Shown one piece after another: positions 41,476 through 53,610 of a stretch of 64,000 nt of DNA. Within the stretch, counting starts at the first letter, position 1. Every line of letters starts with the position of its first letter. A model generated the notes under the pieces. It saw nothing but the letters and a program-made list of their open reading frames with translations. It was not told where the DNA came from and ran no database searches. The position numbers were made by a program, and so were the translations under genes. Source of the stretch: Branchinecta lynchi (lineage: Eukaryota > Arthropoda > Branchiopoda > Anostraca > Branchinectidae); NCBI GenBank assembly GCA_023053575.1, contig JAKZAP010000007.1, forward strand, positions 27,367,464-27,431,463, written 5' to 3'.

Positions 41476-43731
41476 TTGTTATTGGAGTGTTTTATTGCTC
41501 ACCCAGTATGGCATCTTTCCCAAAAAAAGGTCTTTGCTGAAAAGTTAGATTTGTGGGTTGATTTTATTACTTCTAAGTACCCGAATGTTGGAATTTGCGT
41601 TACTGGTGATAAGAACGATCTAAGAATTGAAAGCTTCCTCAGAAGTCAAGGACTCAAGCAGATAGTAAAGTTTCCGACTACTAAAGGTAATACTAAACTC
41701 GACATAATTTGCACAAATTTGTCAGCATATTATAATGAACCTCAAGACCTACCTCCCCTTGGTGGTAGCTACCACTACATGATAAAGTGGGCTCCGCTAC
41801 CTTCGTATAAAGTAAAATATGTAGTTGAGAAAGTTTCCTACCGACCTCTTTCGGACAGGGGTCTCTTAGAATTTGGAAATTGGATTACATCCGAGTCCTG
41901 GGATGAGGTACCAATTTTAGAGTCCTCCGATGAAAAAGCTAAATTTTTGCAAGATAAATTAAGAAACAAATATGAAGAATGCTTTCCTGAGAAAACTTCC
42001 AAGCGGTGCAACACAGATCGTCCTTACATAACCCAAGAAATTAAAGATTTGATTCAGTATAAAATTCAACCAAGAAAAGAAGGGAAAATAGGAAATGCTA
42101 ATATGCTCCGCAACAAAGTACGTAAAATGACAAGAAAAGCTGCAGCTTAGTAAAACGAATTTATGGAAAATTCCCTAGTGGTGTTGATTTTTGTTCAGAT
42201 TCTAATGATGAACCAGTTGCTAACCAGTTAAATGGTCATTTGGCCAGAATAATCCAGTCTTTGCCGCCTCTTGATGTAAATAAAACGAACCAAGAGTATC
42301 AGAAAATTCCACATAATGACGTACCTTTACCTACTATCTCTGAGGATCAAGTTTTTAGTAAAATAAAGAAACTTAAACGAACTAGTATAACTCCCATAGA
42401 TATTCCGATTGAAGTTATAAAAGCATTTCCTGACAACTTGACTAAGCCACTAACACAAATTTTTAATTGCATTTCAACTTCTTCAGTTTACCCACTGATA
42501 TGGAAAACGGGTATGTTACTCCAATCCCTAAAGAAGATACAGAACTTAATTTCGATGGCGTGAGGCCAATCACTTTGACCTCCTTGTTCAGCAAAATATA
42601 CGAAAGCTTTGTAGCAAATTGGCTAAAAGCTGAAGTTGAACCCCTCCTTGATCCTCATCCGTACGGTAACAGAAAGAATACATCAACATCCCATTATCTA
42701 GTCAGTCTTTTACATTTTATTTTTAAGCATGTTGATGAGCCTGGTAAATGGCTAAACTTAATAAAAATTGATTTTAAAAAGGGTTTCGATCTGATTGATC
42801 ATAACATTTTAATTTCTAAGCTTCTAATTGATTTTAGAGTGGACCCTGCTGTTGTGAAATAGGTTCCAAATTTTAAAATATAAGAAGTCTTTCTCTGAAC
42901 CTGAGCCAGTTTTTTGTGGTGTACCTCAAGGTACCATCCTGGGTCCTATTCTTTTTCTAGTTATGATTAATGATATTGCTAATGATTGTGAAGACCGTTG
43001 GAAATATGTTGACGACCTTACCCTTGGAGAAATTTGTGAAGCAAATGAATGTAGCAAAGCTCAAACTTTAATTGATAACGTGAAGACTAAAGCTTCTGTT
43101 TCAAATATGACAGTAAATGACAGTAAATCTTCTATTGTAACTATTTCATTTTTAAATTCTTCTGAACCAAATTTCCTACCAACTATCTCTGATTCTCTTA
43201 AAGTCAGTAAGATTAAAGTATTGGGAGTTATTATTACCAGTGATTTAAAATGGGAAGCATACACAACTAGTCTAGTAAAAAGGGGTAATGCTGGGCTGCA
43301 GATGCTCAAGCTTATGTCGAAACATAGCGCCCCTCCAGATCACCTCCTCCGAATATTTACATCCTTTATTCGCCCAATTCTGGAATATGCAGCTCCTGTA
43401 TGGCATTTTGGACTGACGGCTGAGCAAAGCGCCAGGCTCGAAAGAGTTCAGAAAAGAGCTCTAAGAATAGTATCGAAGCAGGCAGAAATGTCGTATGAAG
43501 AGCTGCTGTCAAAGTTTAAAATGCAAACTCCGAAAAAAAGAAGAGAGAAACTCTGAAATGATTTCGGAAGAAAATCTCTGATCCACCTGATCCACAAAAC
43601 CCATTTCCCCCCTCAATCCACAACAAAACGACTCCCGCGCAGGGTTGCAGTGCCTGTTGAGAAACTTCAGCCGGTACGCTGTGCCCATCAGCGGTTAGCG
43701 AAGAGTTTTATACCTAGTTTTGTAAATATGT
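41476..43731 (+). pseudogene. Decayed LINE (family II): endonuclease end, RT, C-terminus
   Basis: Frame 1 (41476-42150) ends an AP-endonuclease domain (V-T-G-D-K-N-D, then K-L-D-I-I-C-T-N-L and S-Y-H-Y-M-I). RT follows in three frames: V-T-P-I-P-K-E-D (about 42513), K-I-D-F-K-K-G-F-D-L-I-D-H (about 42765), palm Y-V-D-D-L-T near 43005, L-G-V-I-I-T-S-D-L-K-W near 43220, L-E-Y-A-A-P-V-W-H-F-G-L near 43380, and a tail ending [12 protein letters not shown] at 43727. The group is jockey/CR1-like. The same family occurs on the minus strand inside MTREX intron 2. Frameshifts and stops make it inactive. Confidence 0.75.
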
Positions 43732-44465
43732 AAAACGAAAATCAGGAGGATCGATTAGTGTTTTGTTTTCTTTGTTCTTTTTTTGCGTCGCTTTTTAATG
43801 TGACTATAACAAAGAAATTTGGCAGTGCCATGAAAATTTTGGTCAAATTAAAGCTTATCTTATCTAGCTTATCTAACTCTGAAGCAAAAAAAGAATCTCG
43901 TTCAACCATTATCCACGTGGGAATAATAAAGATAGACATAGTGTGTCAAATTATTCACTAGAGGTCACTATCACCCCAAGCGTTAAATTTGGAACTACAA
44001 AGGCTGGGCTGGAAATGAATGTGAAACAAATCCTTGAATTCTTATGGCAAACTCAAAACAGTTTAATCAGCCAATTACTTTCACCGAAATTACCAAAATC
44101 GGAATTGAAGGAAATACTGTAAACCTCCAAAGATTGACAGAAATGATAAAGACCGGTAAGAAATAAGCAACTACGGAAGAAGAAAAACTAAACTACTACA
44201 AAAAAGTGTTTCAACCAAGGGATAACAATAACAGGGCCTGGATTAAATATCTTTCGGCACCGTTATGATAATTACATTATCCCCTTTTCTTTGCCATCTA
44301 CAGTTTTCAATCACGAAAAAAATGCGTTGCGGCCAGTGAAAAAAAAAAAAAAAAATTGTGTTTTCTTCCTTGGGTAAAATTTAAATTTCTCTGATAGGTT
44401 TGCCAAAAGCCTTCATTGTCTTCGTAGAAAAATTAAAGACACCGGAATCCTTGTTATCATCCTGT
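43732..44465. other. Spacer with possible gag-like debris
   Basis: A broken frame around 44044-44260 reads N-Q-P-I-T-F-T-E-I-T-K-I-G and then T-E-E-E-K-L-N-Y-Y-K-K-V-F-Q-P. I cannot assign it. An A run of 18 bases lies at about 44339-44356. Confidence 0.25.
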
Positions 44466-46482
44466 TACTCGCGGGAGTAAGCTCGGTACCGTCGGCTCAA
44501 GTGTCGCCTTTGGAAGAACATGGGTTACTGCTAAAAGAATATGGTAGCGCGTATCTGGACTACGGATAACCTGGGAATTACTATGATAGACTCAACGATA
44601 ACGGACGCAGTCATGAATGTGATGAAATACTAATGAATTTTCAAACCCCAGGCTCAACAACTGAATTAGAATTAATCACCTACGTCATCATTGAGAATGG
44701 ATTTCAGCCTACGTAATCAGAAGTACGTCATCTAGGAATTATGGAAGAAAGTATAATACACAAAACTAGCACAAGCAGCAAAGCTCTCCTATTAACCCTA
44801 TGCAAATTAAATGACCTTCACTTTTTGGATTTCCAGGACCACCTAAATACCACCATTTTCGCGATAAGATCATTAAGTAAAAATTTAATTGACCTTCATC
44901 ACGATGCGTCCAACAAAATCCAAAATCTAACCTCAAAAGACTTATTTTTCGAATACCAATTTTTCTCCGGACAACAGTTTGTTTCTTCAGCTTTCTCGGC
45001 TCTAATGATCAGATTCGATCAATTAAAAAACTTGACAGAAAAATTACTAAATGGCCAATTAAGTTCCCAAATTCTGAGTAACAGAAATGTACAGGAAATG
45101 CTATCTGGACTACGGATAACCTGGGAATTACTATGATAGACTCAACGATAACGGACGCAGTCATGAATGTGATGAAATACTAATGAATTTTCAAACCCCA
45201 GGCTCAACAACTGAATTAGAATTAATCACCTACGTCATCATTGAGAATGGATTTCAGCCTACGTAATCAGAAGTACGTCATCTAGGAATTATGGAAGAAA
45301 GTATAATACACAAAACTAGCACAAGCAGCAAAGCTCTCCTATTAACCCTATGCAAATTAAATGACCTTCACTTCTTGGATTTCCAGGACCACCTAAATAC
45401 CACCATTTTCGCGATAAGATCATTAAGTAAAAATTTAATTGACCTTCATCACGATGCGTCCAACAAAATCCAAAATCTAACCTCAAAAGACTTATTTTTC
45501 GAATACCAATTTTTCTCCGGACAACAGTTTGTTTCTTCAGCTTTCTCGGCTCTTATGATCAGATTCGATCAATTAAAAAACTTGACAGAAAAATTACTAA
45601 ATGGCCAATTAAGTTCCCAAATTCTGAGTAACAGAAATGTACAGGAAATGCTACAAGACATTGGTACAAAAGTACCAATAGGGACGCAACTTGCGATAAA
45701 ACCAACGACGTAGACAAATTTAGGGCAATGGACAAACATCTAATATTTAAAACCGACAGAATTTACCTGATGACCAAAATCCCATTACTACAGCAAGCTG
45801 CAAATTTCAGCTATATCAAACAAACTCCATCCCGCTTTTTCTGAATGAAGGCTATGTGAGCACCATAAAAGTAGACAATGAGTTTATTGCACACCTACCG
45901 GGTACGTTACGGTACGCCAAATTAACAAATCAACCTGTCTCTTCTTGCACAGGTAATGAAATAAAAGTTTGCCAACCGAAATCCAATAAACAGAATTGCA
46001 TCGTCGAGCTATTTTTTACCCGAAACTTTGAACACTTACCAAAAGAGTGTGAAAGCAAGATACGCATTAAAAAACAACAGGAAGTCCACTGGACATCAAT
46101 GCCGAACAATAACATTTTGATAACCGCAGCAAGACTCAAGCCAATATTAGCTGTTTTACGGCAAATTCGCCAGTTATTTTTCCCTTGCTAGGAACATACA
46201 AGTTTAGTATTCCCCGAGAATATAAGATGGAAATAACAAATTTGGACTGCAATACAAAAAACATGAGCCAAAACTTAATGATATCAGTAGGACGAAACCT
46301 CATTACGGCAACGAAAATACCTGGACAGAAATGGTTAAAATGGGATTGGCTAAATTACCTTAACAGCACACACAATCCAAGGGAGGAGATAAACTACAAC
46401 GAGATGAGACAGGATACCATTCAAATATTATTAGAACTGACGAAAGAAAAAAAAAATTTATATGGTAACGTATGGTCGTGAT
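44466..46482 (+). pseudogene. Envelope-like remnant 2 with internal 550-bp duplication
   Basis: It begins with a signal-peptide-like stretch (V-I-I-L-L-L-A-G-V-S-S, about 44455-44490). A helical, leucine-rich middle part is present twice because of a tandem duplication. After further frame breaks, 45856-46191 carries Env-like cysteine-containing sequence (A-H-L-P-G-T-L-R-Y-A-K-L ... C ... V-C ... C) and 46185-46481 a last ectodomain-like part. The order and spacing resemble remnant 1, but sequence identity is low, so this is another family. Stops and shifts throughout show it is inactive. Confidence 0.45.
44552..45651 (+). repeat. 550-bp tandem duplication
   Basis: 44552-45101 and 45102-45651 are nearly identical (differences such as CTTTTTGG/CTTCTTGG and CTAATGATC/CTTATGATC). 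The breakpoint is at ATGCTA/GCGTAT with a shared TATCTGGAC. The duplicate contains the frame beginning M-E-E-S-I-I-H-K twice. Confidence 0.9.
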
Positions 46483-47107
46483 AAAATTCCTGGTGAGCAG
46501 GGGAAACGAGGTTGCTCTTCTACGACATTGGGTAATCGGAAACCGGTTAAGGCTGGAAGAATTAAACAACCAAATGAACGAACAAAACCCGTTGGGGACA
46601 TTAAATCCCAATAATGTGCTAAGTTGGACGATATTAACAATGCCAGCACAACCGAATATATTACCCCTATTGAAGAAACAAAAGTCTAATCCAAAGCTCT
46701 ATCTCGCAGGAATGAACAATCACAATCAAGATAATTATCATGGAATCCTAAACCGAAGACGGCCCTTCAAGACCCCAAGAAAATATCAGAGAAGGTCCTT
46801 GCTGCCAATTATTCGACAAATTTTCAAGCAAAAACGTTCAAGAGAAGAATCGTACAACCAAACCATAAAGCCAGCAACTACAAGAACCCCGACAATGCCA
46901 CAACCAAACAAGGAAATAAGCGACGACCAGCGAAGCATGGTGCCATCTTCAGTTCACGACGAGAAAGAGATCTGCGGAGAAGTTCCGAACCAACAACATC
47001 TAGCCTCACCAGATCGCAGGGAAGTCGACCCACCAAGAGAAAGGCGAAATCCTAAATTCCGTGCCTATAAGACTGGAAGTGACAGTGAAGGTGATGAAGA
47101 GTATTAA
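46472..47107 (+). CDS. Hydrophilic ORF after Env remnant 2, unknown
   Basis: About 211 residues, no hydrophobic segment. The N-terminal third has R-G-N-E-V-A-L-L-R-H-W; the rest is rich in Q, N, R, K and P, with basic stretches R-R-R-P-F-K-T-P-R-K and ending with R-R-N-P-K-F-R-A-Y-K-T-G-S-D-S and an acidic tail. It could be the cytoplasmic or 3' ORF of the same element. The frame has no clear ATG at its start; TTG and GTG-like openings suggest it is part of a longer broken frame. Confidence 0.35.
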   Translation: MVVIKFLVSRGNEVALLRHWVIGNRLRLEELNNQMNEQNPLGTLNPNNVLSWTILTMPAQPNILPLLKKQKSNPKLYLAGMNNHNQDNYHGILNRRRPFKTPRKYQRRSLLPIIRQIFKQKRSREESYNQTIKPATTRTPTMPQPNKEISDDQRSMVPSSVHDEKEICGEVPNQQHLASPDRREVDPPRERRNPKFRAYKTGSDSEGDEEY

Positions 47108-47414
47108 GCGATTCGCGCTTCGCTAATGTAAAGCCAAGTGACAAAGAACAAAAATTGCAAATTGAAAAAAAGAGAGAGCAAGTGGTTATTGGCTATCTGT
47201 TTAATCGTTAAACCTATTTAACTAATAGGTGTCCCCTTCATACAGTGTTTAGTGTTGGTGTTTCGGTGTTCGATGTTGTTGTGTTCGTATTGCTTGTAAA
47301 ATGTCTCATGGACAATAAAAACTACAGTGAATCGGTAACACTGTAAAATTCCCCAGTCCTTGTGGTCTTCGATGTTTACTCAATAATAAAATGTGATTAA
47401 AAAAAAAAAAAAAA
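47108..47414 (+). other. 3' end with AATAAA and a 17-base A run
   Basis: After the hydrophilic ORF, AATAAA at about 47316 and again near 47383 precede a run of A ending 47414. A poly(A) run 15-20 bases after a polyadenylation signal suggests that the copy was made from a polyadenylated RNA, for example by a LINE, instead of by LTR-type integration. Confidence 0.45.
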
Positions 47415-47814
47415 TTTAAAGAAAAAGAGAAAAATGTATGTTCTAGTACTCCTAGAAAAATTACTGCTCTATATATATAAAATTTTAAGTGCAAGATAAC
47501 ATGACTATTTATTCATTAAAGCTTAAAGTTAAAGTGAAAGCTAATTTTTCTCGCAAGAGCTCAAATTTTCTCAGAGGGGGAGGGCGTAATGAGAGGATAC
47601 ATTTTAGACAAACAAATATTTACAAAATCTTACTGAACAAGCTCTATCAACTCTCTATTTCGGACTATGTCTACCACCCACGCTCTTCTCCAGATTGTAA
47701 GAGATTATTACCTTTTCCCCAATCAAGGAAAAGGGACCTAAACAAGCTTACCCCGTTGGTCACCAGCCCTTACAGACTAGATAGAGACTTGCTAGGACGT
47801 TTGACAGTCGACCC

Positions 47815-48085
47815 TATTGGTTGAGGCACTCTATGGACATCTGAAGACGGGATAAAAGGACGAACTGTCCAGTTTGGAAATCAGTTCGACTTGGAGTTGA
47901 CTTGGCCTCTGTTCTCAGTTCAGTTGACCTCTGAGCAAATTAAGTGACAAGTGTTAACCAACCTATCTTCAATGTAAGTACGAACCTTAATAAATGTGTT
48001 TTAGTTATTGACCTACGAACTGAGTATCGCCTTCGGGAAGACTAGGTGCCTAGCACCATAGACCAGTCACCACTATTATTACGCT
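47815..48085 (+). other. Possible solo LTR or promoter-like segment
   Basis: GGGATAAAAGGACG (about 47850) resembles a TATA box, followed 20-30 bp later by CAGTTTGG, and AATAAATGTGTTTTAG at about 47988 resembles a poly(A) signal. There is no second copy in the window to prove an LTR. Confidence 0.25.
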
Positions 48086-48369
48086 CCCCCGCTACTCTCA
48101 ACCACGCTACTAAGGTATCTTCATGCTATGCACAGCACGCATTAATCTTTTATCATAGCACCAACTTGTAAACTGGTCTTTCGGGCAACACCAACTTCCA
48201 GTCGCAAGGACTGCCAGGGCAAAGGATGGGCGTCATCCACAAAGAATGGGTTTCTTGTCATCACAGAGCACCTTGAACCGGACATCATCACACAGTTCAG
48301 CCAAAATGAAAGTCAGCCGTCCAGGGGTGGCCACGCTTCTCTGGAGGCTCTTTTTAAGCTTTGGAAGTA

Positions 48370-49165
48370 TTTGAAACGTGCAACAGAAGCAGAGGCGTTA
48401 CAGAGCGATAGGCAAGACCTATCGCTTCTTACCGTCACAGACGCTGCTCGTTGATTCATTTGCCTGTGATATCTACCTCGTTTCCAGACACGCTCTTCAC
48501 CGATCCCTACTTCTTCCGCACCTCGTCAAGCCCCAGCTTCAAACCGCAACCGGGAGCCAACCTCAAATCCCTCGACCAGTGCAGCCGTTGGAGCCGAACT
48601 CTCTGTGCCAAAGGCCGGCGTAGCTGATCACCCTGAACTGGTCTTGATATCAATAAGAACTACAACTCCAGCTCAGCTAACCACAGCTAACCTCGCCTGT
48701 CAACCCCTATGAGGAGGCTTCTAGGGAGTGAGCTCGTCGAAAGGAGCCAAAGGTATGTTAATTGTCATTACTTGCGCTTCAAACCTAGGTTAGCTTTTTG
48801 AGGGCTAAGCAGCTATTGCGGCACCATCATTTTAGCTATTTATCTTTTTTCTGTGTACCTAACCAAATTTTTCTTTCAGCGCTAGCTGCCTTTAACGCTT
48901 TGTGCTAAAATTTGGTTAAGGAGTGTTTTTATTTTATTTTTTTCACAGGCAAGTGTGAGGCTTGTGAAGAAGAGTGATGGTGCCTATACAGCCTGAAACT
49001 GTATTTCGTCAGATACAGAGGATACTGGGTCACTTGCGACAATTGTGACCGACATCTCCATAGAAAATGCATACCACCGGAATTGGCAGACTATTATGGG
49101 GGCAAGGACGAGCCGGCCTGAAGGACAAAAAAACGAAGTTTTACTGAATAAAGTGTTATAAGTAG
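48370..49165 (+). pseudogene. Remnant of a spliced gene with PHD-like zinc finger exon
   Basis: At about 48949 a TTTTTTTCACAG acceptor leads to K-C-E-A-C-E-E-E, a TGA, then a C-terminal W-V-T-C-D-N-C-D-R-H-L-H-R-K-C pattern (about 49031-49075) and P-P-E-L-A-D-Y-Y-G, a stop at 49120 and AATAAA at 49146. The CxxC ... CxxCxxxxHxxxC spacing resembles a PHD-type finger found at the end of some transposon proteins. The in-frame TGA suggests decay. An upstream frame at 48378-48623 is proline/leucine-rich and unassigned. Confidence 0.35.
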
Positions 49166-49169
49166 TCCA

Positions 49170-50083
49170 TGTTATTTCTTCTGTTAGTGATCTTGTTTAT
49201 ATTGTTACATTTGATAGTATCGTTGTTAGAATTTGATTATTTATGTATGATTTTGTCAATGAAACAAAATAATTTTGCCTTTAAGTTATGCTTCAATTTA
49301 AATGATTCTCTTATACATTTGGCAATGAAAAAGCTTTTCTCGTATTATACTGAATTATTAGTAGTTCCTTTAAGGATTGGATAACAGCAAAATTGACAAT
49401 GATCAGAAATGGCAAGGAATACCAAGCAGAATCGACAGCCTATAGACACTGTTCAAACTGTTAACTTTTTCGGATCGGAAGACTGTGTTATACGAGATCG
49501 TTTTAACAGGTGCTGTTCGATCCAGAAAAAAAACGGGATTGTAAGATTGAGTTTTGGATCGGAGAGGTGAACATCGAGCACTTGGATAATTTTGCAAGTG
49601 AGCATGGCAATATCGCTATGGCGCCATTTTCAAAATAGGTTTGTCATGCTGACGTAAGCTTTCAAACAAGATATTATGCACTGATTTTGCTAAAATTCAG
49701 AGGATATAGTGTCGTTTGAAAAGCAGCAAGTGGTGCAAGAGTTGAGTAACTGGTTTGGTAACCTAATTCTAATTACATACATATATTGACTCGATTTCGC
49801 CCTTCATAAAAGTGCCCCCTAGTTATCAAATTGATTCTTTCCATTCAAGAATTCTTTTCATTCATAAAGTTCAATCATTCAAGGATCCACAGACAGTCAC
49901 AGAATCAACCCATAACAAAACTGAACGCGATTCTTACCATAGTTTCATAATTCTCAGCCAATAAATCTTCAGATTACCTTAAAATACCACTATAATAGTA
50001 TATGCTGGCTAATGGCTTTAGTGGGAGTGATGGTAACGAGCGAGAAGTTTCCTGCGTCAACTTCTCAGTTATTTGACATCCTG
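49170..50083. other. AT-rich, no supported gene
   Basis: A hydrophobic frame at 49169-49384 arises from AT-rich sequence and has no start context or family signature. Nothing else is visible. Confidence 0.35.
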
Positions 50084-53000
50084 TAGTTGCGTTTTGACCT
50101 AAAGGCATATTCTTGCCGGTCCACGAGGACTCCACTTGTGGAGTCCCCGCGTTTTTGTTTGTCCCGCGGACTCACTCACCGTATTCTCGCGAGTCCCCAC
50201 GGACAGGGAATTCTGCAGTTATCATCACCATCATCAAAAAGGACTCTCTTGCAGATTCGGCGGGGAATCAACTTTTGATTGTGTTGGTGCAATGTAAATA
50301 ACTGAAAACAATCAGAATAAACAAAACCAACAATATAGTTGATCCAGACTAATTTCGTCAACTGCATATTTTATTTTCGAACAAAATTAATTTTGGAAGT
50401 ATTCCCCGTGTTCTCGCTGTTTCTGAACGCGGAGTCCGCTCGGAGTGACTCCCTCTCTTCTCGCCGTTTCCTTCGATTCCCCGGGGACTCCACTTGAGGA
50501 GTCCCCGCGTTTTTGTTTGTCCCGGCGACTCACTCCCCGTATTCTCGCGAGTCCCCACGGACGGGGAATGCTCGGATTATCATCACCATCATCAAAAAGG
50601 CCTCCCTTTCAGATTCGGAGGGGAATCAATTTTCGCTGGTGTTGGTATGGAATACCAAATAGGACAAAATGTTCTGAACGAAAAAATCATAGGTAAAATG
50701 TTGGTGCAATGTAAAATTAATTAAAAAGAATCAGAATAAACGAAACCAAATGGATCCTGGATCCAGGTTTCGTCAACTGCTAGTTTGTTTGTTTCTTACG
50801 AAATCCATTTTAGAAGTATTCTTTGTGTTCTCGTTCTTTTCCTAGGCGGAGTACGCGTCAAGTGACTCCCTCTATTCTCGCCATTCCCTTGGGTGGGAAT
50901 GGCAAGAATACGCCTTTAGTGATGTGACTGAATACTGAATACCAGTTTTTGTTTTGGGCTGGTTTTGGGATACCTCGGAAAGCGTAATTTCGGCAAGTGT
51001 CGTTTTTGCAGAGCAACCGTATATCATATACACGGTAACTGCAAAAACGTCTAATTGTAGATCCAGTTACCGTGGAAACAGATACCACCACTGTAATTGG
51101 ATTTGTAATACTCTTCATGACTAGGCGTATTCTCGCCGTTCCCCGAGGACTCCACTTGAGGAGTCCTTGCGTTTTTCTTTTGTCCGGGGACTCATTCCTC
51201 ATATTCTCGCAAAGTCCCCATGGACAGGAAATAAGCCGATTATAATCACCATCATCAAAAAGGACTCCCTTTCAGCAGGGGCGTCACTATGGAGGGAGGG
51301 GGGGGGAACTTCCCCACCAAAGGTCTTCGCTTTTTAGCGAAAGCAAAAATGTAAAGCCAAATATGTGAACAATAATATACTAAATTACATCAAAGGAATA
51401 ATCTCAACTGACGCATTACAGTTAGTTTTACCCCGGATCTATTCTTTGCTGGCAGGAAATAAAAACCGTTGCGGCGAAGCCGCAACGGTGTGTTTTGTTG
51501 GCACGTTTTTGAGTCCGTCGGTACAAAACGGACGTTACCCCCCCCCCCCCCCAAAAAGGTAAAAGGATAGTGACGCCCCTGCCTTTCAAATTCGGACAGG
51601 ATTTTTTTTTTGCTGGAGTTGGTTCAATGTAAAATTAATTAAAAACAATCAAATGAACAAAACCAAAAATAAAGTGAATCCAGACTAATTTCGTCAACTG
51701 TATATTTTTTTTTTAACAAAATCCGCATTGAAAGCATCCCCATAGGGCGTATTCTTGCCGTTCGCCGAGGACTCTTCTGGAAATCAAAGGGAACGGCCAG
51801 AATAGAGGGAGTCACGTCACGAGGCCTTGAAAAACAACGAGAACACGGGGAATGCTTCTAAGAGGGATCTTATTTGAAATAAAAAACATGCAGTTGACAA
51901 AATTAGCCTGGATCCACATTACTTTTGGTTTTGTTTATACTGATTCTTTTTAATTAATTTTACATTGCAGCAACACCAGAAAAAAATTGATTCCCCTCCA
52001 AATATGAAAGGGAGTCCTTTTTGGTAATGGTGATGGTAATTGGAGAGTACCCCGTCAGTGGGGACTCGCGAGAAAACGGGGTTTGAGTCCCCGGGACAAA
52101 CTAAAACGCGGGGACACCTCGTGTAGGGGTCCTCGGGGAACAGCGAGAACACGCCTATGTATCTCGCTGTTTTCGAAGGGAACGGCGAGAACAGAGGAAG
52201 TCACTCCACGCGGACTCGGCGTACAGAAGGCGATAACACCAGGAAAGCTTCCAAATGAATTTTGTTAAAACGAAGATTACAGTTGACGAAATTAGTCTGG
52301 ATCCACTTTAATTTTGGTTTTGTTTATTCTGATTGTTTTTAGAGAATTTTACATTGCACCAACACCAGCAGAAATTGATTCCCTTCCAAATCTGAAAGGG
52401 AGTCCTATTTGATGACGGTGTAATAATCGGACCATTACCCGTCCCTGGGGACTCGCGAAAATACGGGGGTCCCCGCGACAAAGAAAAACGCGGGGATTCC
52501 TCAAGACGAGTGCTCGGGGAAGGGCGAAAATAAACCTTAGGATGACTTCGAAAAGCGCAATTTTAAATTTTTTTTAAAAAACGACTCATACTCTTTATGA
52601 CTAAGTCCAAAACACGCCAGCGATCCTGAGGAAGAAGCAGTAAGCGTGTCCGTACGTCTCAAACTCAACGACTCAAATCCTGTATCAATCAATCACAGCG
52701 ATCTTTTAATAGCAGCTGTGGCACCCCTTCGGCATTTCTTCCGCTAGCTACCCGGAGGGGCCGGAGATTTTGCATCGGCAAGGAGAGATAGTCATCAAGA
52801 GTATTGCAGATCCAGTCAGGATCCAAAATATAGCCTGCTCTCGCCGTTCTCCGAGGACTCCACTTGAGGAGTCCCCGCGTTTTTGTTTGTCCTGGGGACT
52901 CACTCCGCGTATTCTCGCGAGTCACCACGGCTCTGATTATCATCACTATAGTCAAAAAGGACTCCTTTTCAGATTCGGAGGGGAATCAATTTTTGCTGGT

Positions 53001-53263
53001 GTTGGTGCAATGTAAAATTAATTAAAAATAATCAGAATAAACAAAACCAAAAATAAAGTGGCTCCAGACTAATTTCGTCAGCTGCATATCTATTTTTCGA
53101 ACAAAATCCATGCTGGAAGCATTCCCCGTGTTCTCGCTGCTTCTGTCCGCGGAGTCCGCGCGGAGTGCCTCCCTCTATTCTCGCCGTTCCCTTTGATTCC
53201 CCGAGACGGGAACGGCGAGAATACGCCAATAGCGGTAACAGAGTTATCTGAAAAACGCAACTA
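50084..53263. mobile_element. Composite TIR nest, TAGTTGCGTTTT termini, six CTCGCCGTTCCC units inside
   Basis: The outer ends TAGTTGCGTTTT (50084) and AAAACGCAACTA (ending 53263) are inverted copies and match the element at 36843-37160. Inside are about six ~400-500-bp units bounded by GGCGTATTCTCGCCGTTCCC: forward near 50103-50480, 50470-50915, 51123-51740 and 52836-53227, reverse near 51747-52156 and 52165-52540. Each has GGACTCC palindromes, ATCATCACCATCATCAAAAA and the shared tail. No transposase. Repeated insertion of one family into itself, or tandem duplication, would give this pattern. Confidence 0.6.
51276..51581. mobile_element. hAT-like MITE nested in a TIR unit
   Basis: 306 bp with TIRs CAGGGGCGTCACTAT. 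The flanks CCTTTCAG (51268-51275) and CCTTTCAA (51582-51589) form an 8-bp target duplication with one mismatch, as expected for hAT. The interior has G and C runs and a hairpin CCGTTGCGG/CCGCAACGG near 51468-51487. Removing it restores the host unit sequence. Confidence 0.8.
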
Positions 53264-53400
53264 TTGGAACTATTTCGTAATTGTAATTGTAATTGTAAAT
53301 GCAAATGTCATTATTTGGTAATTGAAATTTCAATTTCGTTTGTAATTGTAATTCTTATTCTGTAATTCTCAAAGCTATTCTTATTCTAATTATTCGTTGG
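53264..53400. repeat. AATTGT-rich low-complexity tract
   Basis: TTGTAATTGTAATTGTAAATG and inverted variants (CAATTTCGTTTGTAATTGTAATTC) run for about 100 bp next to the composite. Confidence 0.7.
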
Positions 53401-53610
53401 CTCGATTCGTTGGCAGTTTGTACGCAAAGGCCTGGCGAAGGCTGCTAAAAAAGTCCTCCTCCTCTGTCTCGCGAGAAGCTCAAAACGCACCTCTCAAGTA
53501 ACGAGATGCCGCGTCAGATTTAAAAACAATCCTCCGCATGCTTAACCTCATGAGTTGAGTAATAAAGGTGGTCTGTTTTTGTACTCTTTACTTTTCTAGA
53601 ATAGAAAAAA

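Noticed and set aside
49169..49384. Hydrophobic 71-residue frame as a membrane protein
   Set aside because: AT-rich sequence readily gives L/I/F-rich frames; there is no conserved pattern, splice signal or start context.
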